Shown one piece after another: positions 45,501 through 54,676 of a stretch of 64,000 nt of DNA. Origin of the DNA: a virus; the IMG/VR virus record IMGVR_UViG_3300017963_000228, positions 1 to 64,000 of that record; one strand, written 5' to 3'. The notes under the pieces are model-generated. The model searched no databases, had not been told where the DNA came from, and was given only the letters and a program-made list of their open reading frames with translations. The position numbers and the translations under genes were made by a program. Positions within the stretch are counted from its first letter, which is position 1. Each line of letters begins with the position of its first letter.

Positions 45501-47997
45501 CATTAGCCATACCCTCAGTCAATGCTTTAATTGCTGTACCAATTGTAGCAATATTTTGTATATCTTTATCAGTTTTTGGAATAATTCCAGCTTGAGCAAA
45601 AGTCTTTGTCAACATCAACATATCTTCGACAGTAAGAATTGTTTTTGCTGCTTGCATTTCAAGCTTAACCATTAAATCTCTTGCATATTGATATGCTGTT
45701 TCATAAGTATCTGATATATTGCCAATCATCTGCATAGAAAAAGATGCTGCAAGAGACATAGCATCCATTCTAAATTGTTGAATATTATTTAAAACAGCCA
45801 AAACAGTTCTTTGCACTGTCATAACTGCTCTTGAAATAAGATATATTACTGCTGCTACTTGCCAACGGAAATTACGAACAGATTCCCACGCATTTCTTAC
45901 AAAACTTTTTGATGCTTTTTTATTTATTTGATTCATTTCATTTGTAGCACGTCTATACTCATTACTTAAATTACGATAATGTCTCCTCATTTGTGAAATT
46001 TGATTTTCAAGAGCATCAGTTTGTTTTTGAATACCGGCTGTACCAAGTCCTGCTTTCTGAATTTGATTAAGTTTAGCCAATTGTTTCTGTGCATGTTCTA
46101 AACGATTACCATATATACGTGTTGCTTTTTCTAACGCCTTGGTTTTACTTTCTACTTCTTCAATATGTTTTGTATTAATAAAACGTTTTTGACTTAATTT
46201 ATTTGTTAAAACCTGTAAATCTCTAAAATCTTGTTTAATACGATTAAATTCTTCTCTTGGAAATGTATTGTTCGCAAAAGTTCTTCTGATAACATTTTGA
46301 GTGCGTTTAGCAACATTTTCAATTTCTACGAATTGTTTTTGTATATCACTTCGATTTACAACCTGTTTATTTATAACTCCTTTAACTTGACTAAGCTTAC
46401 CACGTAAAGAACGAATATATTTTTCATAAAGCGCAATTCGCTTTTTATTTGTTTCATTATCCTGTGCTAAAGTCGCATCATTAAGAATTTTCCGTGCCGC
46501 TTTAACTTGTTTATCAAGTTCTTTTCTTTTTCTACTATATTGTTCATAAATTTTTTCTGATTGTTGAACACGTTTATTTATCTCAAGAAAATTTTTGCTG
46601 TTAATGTCACCATAACTTTTAGTAACTTTAGATAATTTCTCATACTGTTTTCTCAATTTTCCTAAATCAATTGTACCATCAAATGTGGGCTTTTTGAGCA
46701 TAATTGATTGAATATTTTTCTGCTCTTGTTTATATCTCGCCCAAAATTTCTCATACTGTGCAAGAATAGATTTTACTTTAGAAATTTCTCCACTGGCATC
46801 AACCAAACCAGTAGCCTGTAATGCTTCCGCTTGCTGTTTATATTCTTTTAATTTAGCAATTTTTGTATTAAGAGATTTTTCTATAAATCCAGATTTTTGA
46901 ATGGAACTTTGCATTCCTTTTTGCAGACTTAAACCAGCGGCACGTCCATACTCCGTTAATTGTGTATCTAAATTTTTTAATTCATTGGTAATACTTCTGG
47001 AACTAATACCTTTAGCTAAAGAAGTTTTCAATTCTCTCGCAAGTGTATTTGTTTTGGCTTTTACTTTATCTACCTGATTACCATATTCCTTAACAGCATC
47101 TTGAATATTTGCATAACCCTTACGTACTTCACGCAAAGCCATTACAGAATCTTTTAACTGTGATCTGGCTTGCTTTTTTAACTTTTCATCGGTTTGATCA
47201 ATAAGAGCTTGTTTGCTCTTTTCCATATTCAATTCAGATTCAGCAACACGTTTTCGTTGTGCAGATAAAGCAGTATCCAAGGATGCCTTTTGCTTCTCCA
47301 TCCCGGCACCCATCTTCTTATACTGAGTAACACCCTGAATCCTATCAACTTCTTTTAACTTATTTTCTAATTTATTTAATTCAGCAATAGTATCTTTCGT
47401 GGTTGCTTTAACCGCATCTACTGCTGTTACAGTCTGTTTCGCTAATGCTCTATTTGCAGCAACAGAAACAGATGCCCACATTTTATTAAATTCACTGACA
47501 ATGCGTTTCTGTTCTGCTTTTCTTTTTTCCTGCAAAGCATCATATTGTGCTTGAGCTTTATCAAGCTTTACTTCTGCGGATTTACGAGAAGGATGTGTTG
47601 GATCATCTTCATATTTTGCAGCAATTCCAGCTTGTTTTTTAATGTGATCTTTTAACTTTGCTGCTTCAGCAATAAATTGACGTTGACGTGCAGTAAGTTT
47701 ATCAAAGCGATCAATATAAGTATCGATTACTTTGATACCCTGATTGCCAACCTGTTTCATTGCTCCTCTTGCTTGTCCAAGAGAAGATTTAATATTACGT
47801 TGAGTCTGATCAAACATTGAATCAACGCTTGAAGATACTTGCTTGGCAAGGCTATCAAATGAACCACCAAGACCACGTACAGTCTGACCCGTTGATTTAA
47901 CAAAACGGGTATATGAAGCCGCAGCATCTTTCAGAACAGATTCAAAGTTGGTTTCAAGATTTAATATTATTTTCTCAATATTTTCATTATCAGCCAT
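42502..47997 (-). CDS. Tape measure protein
   Basis: At 1831 residues this is the longest gene in the window. Residues 1-715 are almost continuous coiled coil. A hydrophobic segment near 720 (WQVAAVIYLISRAVMTVQ) and a helical region follow. The C-terminus has a glycine-rich linker (GGGSGSGGGGGGGSD) and the tape-measure end motif FDTGGMITEPVVG ... EMVTP. It sets tail length and is ejected at infection; the size implies a long tail. It follows the tail chaperone genes by four bases. Confidence 0.93.
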   Translation of the reverse strand: MADNENIEKIILNLETNFESVLKDAAASYTRFVKSTGQTVRGLGGSFDSLAKQVSSSVDSMFDQTQRNIKSSLGQARGAMKQVGNQGIKVIDTYIDRFDKLTARQRQFIAEAAKLKDHIKKQAGIAAKYEDDPTHPSRKSAEVKLDKAQAQYDALQEKRKAEQKRIVSEFNKMWASVSVAANRALAKQTVTAVDAVKATTKDTIAELNKLENKLKEVDRIQGVTQYKKMGAGMEKQKASLDTALSAQRKRVAESELNMEKSKQALIDQTDEKLKKQARSQLKDSVMALREVRKGYANIQDAVKEYGNQVDKVKAKTNTLARELKTSLAKGISSRSITNELKNLDTQLTEYGRAAGLSLQKGMQSSIQKSGFIEKSLNTKIAKLKEYKQQAEALQATGLVDASGEISKVKSILAQYEKFWARYKQEQKNIQSIMLKKPTFDGTIDLGKLRKQYEKLSKVTKSYGDINSKNFLEINKRVQQSEKIYEQYSRKRKELDKQVKAARKILNDATLAQDNETNKKRIALYEKYIRSLRGKLSQVKGVINKQVVNRSDIQKQFVEIENVAKRTQNVIRRTFANNTFPREEFNRIKQDFRDLQVLTNKLSQKRFINTKHIEEVESKTKALEKATRIYGNRLEHAQKQLAKLNQIQKAGLGTAGIQKQTDALENQISQMRRHYRNLSNEYRRATNEMNQINKKASKSFVRNAWESVRNFRWQVAAVIYLISRAVMTVQRTVLAVLNNIQQFRMDAMSLAASFSMQMIGNISDTYETAYQYARDLMVKLEMQAAKTILTVEDMLMLTKTFAQAGIIPKTDKDIQNIATIGTAIKALTEGMANAGVQMRQELYAIIAGRQRATDQLAMMFKFIGIDIQQVIKDAREEGVNMIDALADALRPFDEMNRRMEKEFGAVINRLKAIWGLIQRIGAEYTLVEISEKLFNLAESIATVTDKGLQLTERGKEIATGLGMAMETVQQVTMTIWGLIKTIVSELSVISSIFTTLFGGLSDNANKFQGEMKLVGVVFEGIMRVLGIIRSWMTVIQALTEGWSTGVRFILSMFKAMGDILYGIATWQMPVIKSGVDQFYAAIKNSDSLTGDFKSKLAEIPQIWKDINKSIENAYKALDKTAKKQTELGKLKTIPHPFSNMAEEMGKLGTKFKELRKAAASDKEKIQVQYEIDVEGLDETKRKLKENIAFLQSAYEAGIGLGAGEQKVLATQIQGFKEYLAQIEYVEKAAAEKRHKALEDLNEKETKAYAQAKRQFNVLMTELYDRPETREDKTNKWKTLMEERIIEMTHTNEIARENADSLMKALDLGFMKRQLQDAREYKEELIELFNTINSHKVMNPYEEINAEMDKLSQKIRANEELSEDDKLLALQGVMNAKKERIELEKINQTREASLKILDAQNAQASRLVNSYSPIKQLEGEVLQLHVEQQKALINYQSQMEEIDAKWKDDAGNWKEGAENAQRYSAALQAEFIQIQKTFEEELWKKQHPLWNDMIEMSKNWADGLSDSLTDLVLDFENFGESMKSLWESIVRDMVKASIKRLVVDNLMDKLGSGAGTATMNAPPTNIEQVGSAAVALGKIGEKGREKSIIENKSGLGNTFSNPVPVIIVGYTENTRAMMAAQQTKVTEAVKESTAVIEENVGETNSRLKNGFSEVFGWIGKVVTTLASGVVQGGKDLFGGIFDFVGGLFGGGSGSGGGGGGGSDIMGYVKTALGFVTSYFGGGSGLGGGFSLFDTGGMITEPVVGKGMKTGKTYEFAKNGKSEMVTPVSEWFERAKDMGGSSQQVIFQMPLNLNAIDTRTGVEFIMQNQSVIEASIAKSFRNNKNIRSMVRRGM

Positions 47998-48000
47998 TTT

Positions 48001-48734
48001 TTATACCCTCAACGCATTAAGTTTAGATTGCCAATCAGGGTCTTTTTGTTTCCAATCAATAGATGGTTTCCCACCTTTTACATTTTTACTCAAATACTGA
48101 TCTAATTCTTTATTCAATTGATTAAGGAGAGGTTTCGGATCATTAAATCCTCTATTAAAATCGTAGATTCTGGAAATGCGTGATGCCGTAGATTCAATCT
48201 CACATGCTCTTTTTAATATAAGATATTTTTTTACTGGCATGTTAATCAATTCATTGAAAGTAACGGCACCACGCATATAGTGACAGATTCTAACGTACTC
48301 CCGAACCTCTCCTAAGATTTTTTTTCAGATTCAGTACCCGCAACATCTCCAATAGTGATCGACATTTGTTCATTAATCAATTGCATAATTTTAGCACGAA
48401 GTTTTACCGGCCAAGATGCAAGATCACTATCAGAGAGTGATTCATCAATGCTTCCATCTACTCCTTTTTTCATAACCGCAGCAAGAAGATATTCATCTTG
48501 CATATCAAAAAAATCATTGGTTTTATCCAAATCATCTTTAGATATTTCACCTTCTTCTTCCGGTAATTTAGGTTCAGCATCAGTAAAAGCCACAAATTTG
48601 CGGCTAATTGACATTAGTTTGTCCAATTGTTTTTTAGTGAATGCAGGAATATAATAGATATTTTCTTTAAATTTAAACTCCAGCACATCATCCAGATCAG
48701 AAAAGTCCAAAATCTCATTAACATTTTTACTCAT
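48001..48734 (-). CDS. Tail assembly chaperone GT fusion, made by -1 frameshift
   Basis: The second frame (MRGAVTFNELINMP ... NALRV) is open back through ILGEVREYVRICHY to the A-run at the end of the G gene. Translation slipping -1 on A AAA AAA would join 139 residues of G to 105 residues of this frame, giving a 244-residue product. This is the standard G/GT arrangement before the tape measure gene. Reading the second frame as an independent 91-residue gene from the ATG at 48276 is possible but less likely, because coding-like sequence continues upstream of that ATG. Confidence 0.8.
48312..48734 (-). CDS. Tail assembly chaperone (G-like)
   Basis: The 140-residue acidic protein (IYYIPAFTKKQLDKLMSI, LLAAVMKKGVDGSI, SWPVKLRAKIMQLI) has the size and helical C-terminal domain of siphovirus G-type chaperones, which coat the tape measure during tube assembly. 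It stops at TAG just after the A8 run where the frameshift occurs. Confidence 0.8.
   Translation of the reverse strand: MSKNVNEILDFSDLDDVLEFKFKENIYYIPAFTKKQLDKLMSISRKFVAFTDAEPKLPEEEGEISKDDLDKTNDFFDMQDEYLLAAVMKKGVDGSIDESLSDSDLASWPVKLRAKIMQLINEQMSITIGDVAGTESEKKS
48318..48324 (-). other. Slippery heptamer A AAA AAA for the -1 frameshift
   Basis: On the - strand the zero-frame codons read GAA AAA AAA TCT TAG. The heptamer A AAA AAA within the A8 run allows both tRNAs to re-pair one base back and avoid the nearby stop. AGGAGAGG just downstream is not an upstream stimulator. No obvious pseudoknot was found by eye. Confidence 0.75.
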
Positions 48735-48764
48735 TTTCCATCTCCTTTAACAATAAGTTAGTTT

Positions 48765-49115
48765 TTAATCATGAATAACAGATTTTTTCAGTATAAAATC
48801 GATGACAGTAGATTTATCAATATCATCGGTTGTAAAGGTGGATTTTAATTCACTGACGTAAGAACCGGGTTCAAGAGCAACCGTATCAGAAGCAGTGATT
48901 GTCAAGTGAACATACCCCGTAGAAAGATCAGCTTTATCAAATGCAGCATCTAATTTTTCAAGAATATAGGATGAATCTTCCCTTTCTACTTTAACAGCCC
49001 ATTTAAACGTAGGAGCAGGGTTTAATGAAGACATATCATATGCCACTCCATTACGTTTAATTAAAAATGAATACGTTTTCGATTCACCTTTTTTAATTGT
49101 AATCTCAGATGCCAT
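48765..49115 (-). CDS. Small Ig/BppU-N-like virion protein
   Basis: The 116 residues read as a single beta-sandwich (ITIKKGESKTYSFLIKRNG, TFKWAVKVERE, PGSYVSELKSTF). The opening 'kG.t....i..nG' resembles the N-terminal domain of baseplate or appendage proteins such as BppU. It may be a connector for the neighbouring beta-rich proteins. Call based on pattern only. Confidence 0.5.
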   Translation of the reverse strand: MASEITIKKGESKTYSFLIKRNGVAYDMSSLNPAPTFKWAVKVEREDSSYILEKLDAAFDKADLSTGYVHLTITASDTVALEPGSYVSELKSTFTTDDIDKSTVIDFILKKSVIHD

Positions 49116-49116
49116 T

Positions 49117-49398
49117 TTATACCTCTACTGTTATTTCGTTAGACTCAAGAGTTATTTCAATCTGATCTTCCGTTGATTCTTCATCTTCCATTAATTCAAT
49201 TTCGATTGTTTCTGGTTCAATTAAAATAATATCAATAACTGCTTCTACTTCCTGTGTTTCAATCGTTACCGTTTCGGTGTCTACTTCCACATCAAAGATT
49301 CCTTCCACGTATTCCGTAACAGTTTCACCGGGACCAGTACCCGTACCTGTTCCAGTGAAATCTGGCAACATTCCTTTCGTTGCTAATGCTAAACTCAT
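49117..49398 (-). CDS. Small acidic hypothetical protein
   Basis: The start at 49398 is in an ATGA overlap with the beta-helix gene and follows GGTGAAGG. The N-terminal LALATKGMLPDFTGTGTGTG is followed by 75 residues rich in Glu, Thr, Val and Ile that alternate like beta-strands (TETVTIETQEVEAVI). The N-terminal 'LAL.TKGM' motif is found in small phage proteins near tail genes. Function unknown. Confidence 0.5.
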   Translation of the reverse strand: MSLALATKGMLPDFTGTGTGTGPGETVTEYVEGIFDVEVDTETVTIETQEVEAVIDIILIEPETIEIELMEDEESTEDQIEITLESNEITVEV

Positions 49399-50789
49399 AC
49401 CTTCACCACCTGATAAGATGTGCATTGACCATTAGACCAAGTAGCCGTAACTTGATACGTGGCCAATACAGACATTAACGTTTCATCCGTATATGTTCTT
49501 ATTCTTGCACTGGTTAATAGTTTAGCACCATTATAATCCTGATACGTTTGATTATCCAAACGATAGTTTTCCTGCATCAATCCAAGAAGTCTTGGAAAGG
49601 TTTGAAGCATATTATTGTAATCACCACCAATAGTACCGGGAGTTGTATGTGCATCAGTTGGAGTATCCCAAACCATTTTTGTGATTACTGATGGATTAAT
49701 AAGATAATCGGTATTCACAACAGCCGTTCCACCACTATTATCAATTACCTGACCCACTCCCCGAACTGTTATCTCCCCTGCTATCACCGTATTGTCCAGA
49801 ACTACCATTCCCGAATTCAGATCGATGCTTATCTGATTGTTTCCCGTTAAATTTTTTATTCCTATGGCCCCGTTGTAGTTTCTCATAATCAAGTCTTGAC
49901 CCGTACCACCCATATCGATGTAGGGGATGGTGTCCTGACTTGCTGATCCACTCCAACAATCTATGAATTGGGCCACGTTGGACCCTCCTAAAACTATATC
50001 TCCTGCGTCCAAAAGGCATTGTTCAACAATCCCGTAGATATATGATAAATTATTTAAAATACATCCTTTGACTTTACAATTACCATCCAAAACACCCTTT
50101 ACCGTAGCATCATAAAATTCAGAACCAATTACAGAAGCAGATGTATCAATATCAAATGTTGTTTTGGATTGTGATTCACCAACGAAAATAAAACCATCAA
50201 AATCGTTCAGCCCATCAATATCAGCATCTCCAATTACATAAAACGTAGTAAACCCACGTTCTAAAGCAATTGTAAGTGCATCTGGAAAATTATTAACCGG
50301 CTGTTGTGGTGTTCCTATAGGATAAACAGTTCCAGAATAAGAGGAAGTTCTATCAACAGTTACCCCACCACCAAAAGAAGCATACTCAATTTCAGTTAAT
50401 TGTTGAACAGTCGAATCAACAAGAGAAGATACTTGCTGCATAATACGAACTGTATATGTGCCTATAGGATCAAGGAAAGGATCAGAACCATCAGCAGCAT
50501 AAAGGTTGCCATTGATGGTCATGCGATGACTTGCATTATACGGTCTGATTTTCCAATCAGATGATAAAAAGAAAGTAGTTCCTAATGCTTTCTCTCCCGG
50601 CAATGGATTACCACCAACAGCCGAAATGGGAAAAACAAACTTTCTTAAATTTTCGTTATTAACCCAATCTTCTTTTCCATCACTATATAAATCCGTTTTA
50701 ACATCAATGAAAATTTCCCCATCAACATCGGGAGCAATGGTGATATTAATTATTTTATTTATTTCATCGAAGCTGACCTTTTCTCCCAT
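49395..50789 (-). CDS. Beta-helix-like virion protein
   Basis: Residues 1-130 form a beta domain with a DPIGTYTVRIMQQVSS transition. Residues 150-370 look like a right-handed beta-helix or repeated-strand domain (FYVIGDADIDGLNDFDGFI, IDMGGTGQDLIMRNYNGAI, SIDLNSGMVVLDNTV). The final 90 residues are shared in style with other phage tail-region proteins (MLQTFPRLLGLMQENYR). GGAGG precedes the start. The middle is locally G+C-rich (see the entry at 49741-50040). Likely a tail decoration or adhesin. Confidence 0.55.
   Translation of the reverse strand: MGEKVSFDEINKIINITIAPDVDGEIFIDVKTDLYSDGKEDWVNNENLRKFVFPISAVGGNPLPGEKALGTTFFLSSDWKIRPYNASHRMTINGNLYAADGSDPFLDPIGTYTVRIMQQVSSLVDSTVQQLTEIEYASFGGGVTVDRTSSYSGTVYPIGTPQQPVNNFPDALTIALERGFTTFYVIGDADIDGLNDFDGFIFVGESQSKTTFDIDTSASVIGSEFYDATVKGVLDGNCKVKGCILNNLSYIYGIVEQCLLDAGDIVLGGSNVAQFIDCWSGSASQDTIPYIDMGGTGQDLIMRNYNGAIGIKNLTGNNQISIDLNSGMVVLDNTVIAGEITVRGVGQVIDNSGGTAVVNTDYLINPSVITKMVWDTPTDAHTTPGTIGGDYNNMLQTFPRLLGLMQENYRLDNQTYQDYNGAKLLTSARIRTYTDETLMSVLATYQVTATWSNGQCTSYQVVKV
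49741..50040 (-). other. Locally G+C-rich patch within the beta-helix gene
   Basis: By eye this 300-base stretch is about half G+C, while the sequence on both sides is just over one third. Codon choice also changes to forms such as GGG TCC and GTG GCC. The encoded segment (NVAQFIDCWSGSASQ to VRGVGQVID) recurs as a module in other phage proteins, so a recombined cassette is plausible. Confidence 0.55.
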
Positions 50790-51067
50790 TCTTCGGCCTC
50801 CACAATTCCATCGGGAGTAATTACAGGAACAACTTTCTCAAGTTCATCATGCCATTGTTCCTCTAATGATTTATCTAAAGGGATTACTCTCCATGGATCA
50901 TCTGGATGTACATCCCATGTAACGTGATAATTAATCCATCCTTTAAAATGTTTTTGAATTTCAAATGATCTTTTAAAACCATTAGGTAAATCTAAATTAT
51001 GATCACGGTCCAGTTCAATTTCAGATTTAATAAGAGCAAGAAGTCTTTTTACGTTTAGATCGCTCAT
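50759..51067 (-). CDS. Small hypothetical protein
   Basis: This 102-residue protein is charged, with an N-terminal helix (VKRLLALIKSEIELD) and a WINYHVTWDVHPDDPWRVIP segment. AGGAG precedes the start. It overlaps the beta-helix gene by 31 bases and follows the 51.1 kb terminator. It was not recognised; possibly a tail chaperone or connector for the beta-helix protein. Confidence 0.5.
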   Translation of the reverse strand: MSDLNVKRLLALIKSEIELDRDHNLDLPNGFKRSFEIQKHFKGWINYHVTWDVHPDDPWRVIPLDKSLEEQWHDELEKVVPVITPDGIVEAEEWEKRSASMK

Positions 51068-51097
51068 TTCTCTCCTAAAACAAATATTAATAGAAAT

Positions 51098-51128
51098 ATG
51101 CCCAACCCATGAAAAAGCGGTTGGGCAT
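51098..51128 (-). terminator. Hairpin terminator after the 629-residue virion gene
   Basis: A perfect 10-bp stem ATGCCCAACC / GGTTGGGCAT (51098-51107 with 51119-51128) encloses an 11-base loop. On the - strand it is followed by ATTTCTATT, a modest U-tract, so termination may be partial. It lies 22 bases past the stop of the 629-residue gene. Confidence 0.65.
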
Positions 51129-51149
51129 TAATTAAACATCAGTTTTTAA

Positions 51150-53039
51150 TTAAGTCGGATTTTCGTAGTTAAGTTCATCAACCGCATTAATCGGAATTGT
51201 TTGACCAGTAGCTTTGGTAATTGTATAAGATGCCAAAACATACTGAGCGCCATCATAAGCAACGGCTACCACATATACCGGAGCATCCGAATCGGGTGTC
51301 CGTCCAGCTTGATTGTTATTGGTATAATCAAAGTCAAAACCAATATTGGCTGATGTAATCTGACCATCGATATTTACACCAGCATTATTGTCTACAATTT
51401 CAGCAGCAGGAGATTCAAACGGATTTTCAAGTGCAGTACAAGCTTCAGCCGATGCATTCGCTGGTGCCACACCATCAGCTTTAGTTGCTGTAACTGTATT
51501 TGATGAAGGCGCACCAGTAATTTCCCACAAACCATTATTTCCAGTTTCCGTTACAAAACCACTAATTTTTACATAATCACCATTTTGCAAATGATCCAAT
51601 TTACCCGTATCACCGGACCAATCCAGTGTTGCATTATCTCCAGAAGCACTCGTAATAGCAAGTGAAACAGAAGTACTGGTGATATACTGAAAATACATTG
51701 TGTATCGTGTTTCACCATCCGGTTCATCCACAAAATTCTGTGAGAAAACCAAACTCCCAGCAGCAGTATACGGAAACACACGATTAGTTGTATCAAGTGG
51801 TGCATCTTCTGAATCAAGACCACCACCATCAACTGTAATATCCCAAAAGACCATATCATTTTTATCATTAAGATCAAAATTATCGATATAGACTCCCGGT
51901 TGCGTATGGAGAGTGGAACCAACAAAATACGTAAATGGCAATGCTACATTGCCATAAACAGTTCCATAACCATCACCATTCACATCATCATTAATATCTC
52001 CGGTTTGTCGAAGTTGGTATTGCGCCCAAGAATGTATTTCCTGCAATCTTGCTTTAAAACTATTGGTAGTATCCTGCACATCCAAAATACGATTAAATGC
52101 ATAATACGAAGTACCAATCTGACGTTCACCGGGAAAGGATTCAAATACAGCCGTTCCTGCACCACCCATTGCCCCAAGATCATTGGCATCTGTAGCATCA
52201 ATCGTTCCCTGAGTTGTACAACGATACCATCTACCAGCACCATCCTGAAGAACTTCACCTACATTAATGGTTCCAATATTATTTGCTGCTAAACCAAACA
52301 AACTACCCGTAATGTAATCAATAGTTAATTCAGAATATTTAACACCTGAAACTGAACCAGCATCCGTAGTACCAATTACAGTATCATCATCAATTACGTT
52401 AAGATCGATGGAGTTAGCAAGCGGAAGACGATAAGCCTGATAGGTAAGAGCAGCAAGACCCTGCTCCACCAACAGGTTATAAGAAGCAAATGCTTTTCCT
52501 GCTTCACGAAGAAAAACCTTCAAATAACCGGAATAATCGGGAGTACCACCAGTACCTATAATGGCGATATTTTCATTTAATTCTCCGGTCTTGTCAAAAA
52601 CAGTTGTGGTTTGATCAAAACCAGTAATCTGAGCATAATACGCCAAATCGTTAGCAGAATCATTCATGGAACCAAGGGAGATAATACAAGCATTTTCACG
52701 ACCATCAACTTCCTGAAAACCAGCATCACGAATAAGATCTCTTGTTTGATCATCTTTTGGACCCCATCCATTAATCCACACAAATGATGCTTCATAAATC
52801 ATTTGAATGGGAAAACGATGCTTATTTAATGCATTATCATCTTTCCAAATCTCTTTCAATTTGGAATAAAGACATTTCCCCGAAATACCGGAAGTCGCAC
52901 CGGGAGCAGCATCCGATAACGTACCTTGAGGAAGCAACTGTATTGTCTTTGCACCAGTTTGGATCTCCATTTCATCAGATCCACCGGCAGTAGTATCGAC
53001 AACATAACTAATGTCATCAGGATCTACAATTTTAGCCAT
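51150..53039 (-). CDS. Virion structural protein, probably abundant
   Basis: This 629-residue protein has an alpha/beta N-terminal region (KLKEIWKDDNALNKHRFPI, WINGWGPKDDQTRDL), an extended middle, and Ig-like C-terminal domains (NGDYVKISGFVTETGNNGLW, VYVVAVAYDGAQYVLA). It ends DELNYENPT, much like the next protein's DENYYNPT. A strong terminator follows it, and its codon use is G+C-richer than the tail-tip genes, as in the capsid and tube genes. It may be a major tail or surface component. No known family was assigned. Confidence 0.6.
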   Translation of the reverse strand: MAKIVDPDDISYVVDTTAGGSDEMEIQTGAKTIQLLPQGTLSDAAPGATSGISGKCLYSKLKEIWKDDNALNKHRFPIQMIYEASFVWINGWGPKDDQTRDLIRDAGFQEVDGRENACIISLGSMNDSANDLAYYAQITGFDQTTTVFDKTGELNENIAIIGTGGTPDYSGYLKVFLREAGKAFASYNLLVEQGLAALTYQAYRLPLANSIDLNVIDDDTVIGTTDAGSVSGVKYSELTIDYITGSLFGLAANNIGTINVGEVLQDGAGRWYRCTTQGTIDATDANDLGAMGGAGTAVFESFPGERQIGTSYYAFNRILDVQDTTNSFKARLQEIHSWAQYQLRQTGDINDDVNGDGYGTVYGNVALPFTYFVGSTLHTQPGVYIDNFDLNDKNDMVFWDITVDGGGLDSEDAPLDTTNRVFPYTAAGSLVFSQNFVDEPDGETRYTMYFQYITSTSVSLAITSASGDNATLDWSGDTGKLDHLQNGDYVKISGFVTETGNNGLWEITGAPSSNTVTATKADGVAPANASAEACTALENPFESPAAEIVDNNAGVNIDGQITSANIGFDFDYTNNNQAGRTPDSDAPVYVVAVAYDGAQYVLASYTITKATGQTIPINAVDELNYENPT

Positions 53040-53056
53040 TTTCTTACTCCTTTAAA

Positions 53057-54676
53057 TTAAGTTGGATTGTAATAATTTTCATCTTCAAACATTGTTGCCT
53101 TAATAGATGAATTACTACTTGGTAATGTAATTCCATATTGATTAGAAATATCCGGTTTATATGATGGATGATGAATTAGAATATCAACCGATGCTCCCCC
53201 TGAATGTGAATACGTTACTTGATACTTACCATCACCATCTGAAGTTGTTGCATTTTCAACGTTGAACAAAACCGTTGTTGTTCCCGCCGTGACAATGGTT
53301 ACTTCAGTGTTTAATTCTAAACCTGTAATGGTAAATGAATAATTTGCAACGAGAGTAGTGCTTGCACCAGTACCATTGCGAACAGAAATATTTGCTACAC
53401 CACTCCCACCATCTATATTTATAGTGACAGCACCACCAGAATCGTTATAAATAACCTCATTACCTGTATTACCATCTGATGTTGCATAACCACTTACTAA
53501 AAGATTAGTTAATGTATAAGAATTTCCAGCACAAGCCGCTGTCAAACGAATTGCATGATTACTTCCATCAGATTCAAAATAACAATTTGTTACAACATCT
53601 GGATCATCAACTAAAAGGGATACAGCATCAGACATTTCAACAAAACTGCATCCATCAAAACTTCCTCCTCCCTGTGTGACCTGACCACATCTACGAAAAA
53701 TATTATCATTAATAGACGCATTTGAATCAAAAACAAAAGTTGCCATATCTGTAAACTGACAACTATTGAAAGTAAGAGTGGCATTAGCATTCATTATAAA
53801 AGCACCGGGAGATACCGTTCCAAGTGCTTTAAAAATAACATTATTCCAAGTCACAACTGAACTTGCATTATTTATTTCAATTAAATTAAAACCAGATGTA
53901 CAATTCTCTACAGCATCAATCAGAACAAAAGCATTGGAATCTACAAATTCACAAGCATTAGTAGTAGTACCAATCTGCATTCGACCTTTCCAGAGATAAC
54001 CACCACCATAAACTGAAAACAAACCCCATTTATTATATCCATTTGTTGCATCATTAGCGTCATTTTTTATAGCAGCATCAGAAAAATTTGCATAACCATC
54101 GGCTAAACTGCCATATTCAAAAATGATTGAACATCTTCCATATCGAATAGCATCAATTTTAAACGGTTGTCCTTTTGTCGGACCAGCAGCCGTTAAACTA
54201 ATTGCCATTCCAGCATATCTAAATGTTGTTCCCGGTCCACCACCAGCTTGATAATCATATGTTCTCGCTGTTGGATTAATTGCGTAATTATACCATCCAC
54301 CATAGGGATTTGGAATTCTATCATAACCACCAGCTTTCCATGCATTCCATGCAGAAGCAGATGATCCTATAACAATTCGCACACCACCATTAACCGTGGT
54401 TGCCAACAAACCACCAGCATCAAACTTATTCCAAATAAGAATAGCACCATCAGTTGGAATTGTGACACCACTACCGTAATCTGCATATATTGATTGAAGC
54501 TCACCAACTTTCAAAGAGCATTGTGCGCTTGTTAAATATGTTCCTTGAATGGGATCATCTATATCAGTACTATCTGGTGATCCACCATCGGCCATTCCTG
54601 TAAATTCACCGAAAGTGCCACTATTTTCACACAAATTAAAAGTACTGAGATCAGTCGTATAAGATGGAACCGTCAT
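53057..54676 (-). CDS. Beta-helix virion protein
   Basis: This 539-residue protein has an N-terminal jelly-roll-like region (TDGAILIWNKFDAGGL, GVRIVIGSS). Residues 220-420 follow, with asparagine- and cysteine-containing beta-helix coils (TLTFNSCQFTDMATFVF, SFDGCSFVEMSD, NCYFESDGSNHAIRL). A C-terminal Ig-like domain ends DENYYNPT, as in the 629-residue protein. Probably a surface-exposed tail or capsid decoration. No lyase catalytic residues identified. Confidence 0.58.
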   Translation of the reverse strand: MTVPSYTTDLSTFNLCENSGTFGEFTGMADGGSPDSTDIDDPIQGTYLTSAQCSLKVGELQSIYADYGSGVTIPTDGAILIWNKFDAGGLLATTVNGGVRIVIGSSASAWNAWKAGGYDRIPNPYGGWYNYAINPTARTYDYQAGGGPGTTFRYAGMAISLTAAGPTKGQPFKIDAIRYGRCSIIFEYGSLADGYANFSDAAIKNDANDATNGYNKWGLFSVYGGGYLWKGRMQIGTTTNACEFVDSNAFVLIDAVENCTSGFNLIEINNASSVVTWNNVIFKALGTVSPGAFIMNANATLTFNSCQFTDMATFVFDSNASINDNIFRRCGQVTQGGGSFDGCSFVEMSDAVSLLVDDPDVVTNCYFESDGSNHAIRLTAACAGNSYTLTNLLVSGYATSDGNTGNEVIYNDSGGAVTINIDGGSGVANISVRNGTGASTTLVANYSFTITGLELNTEVTIVTAGTTTVLFNVENATTSDGDGKYQVTYSHSGGASVDILIHHPSYKPDISNQYGITLPSSNSSIKATMFEDENYYNPT

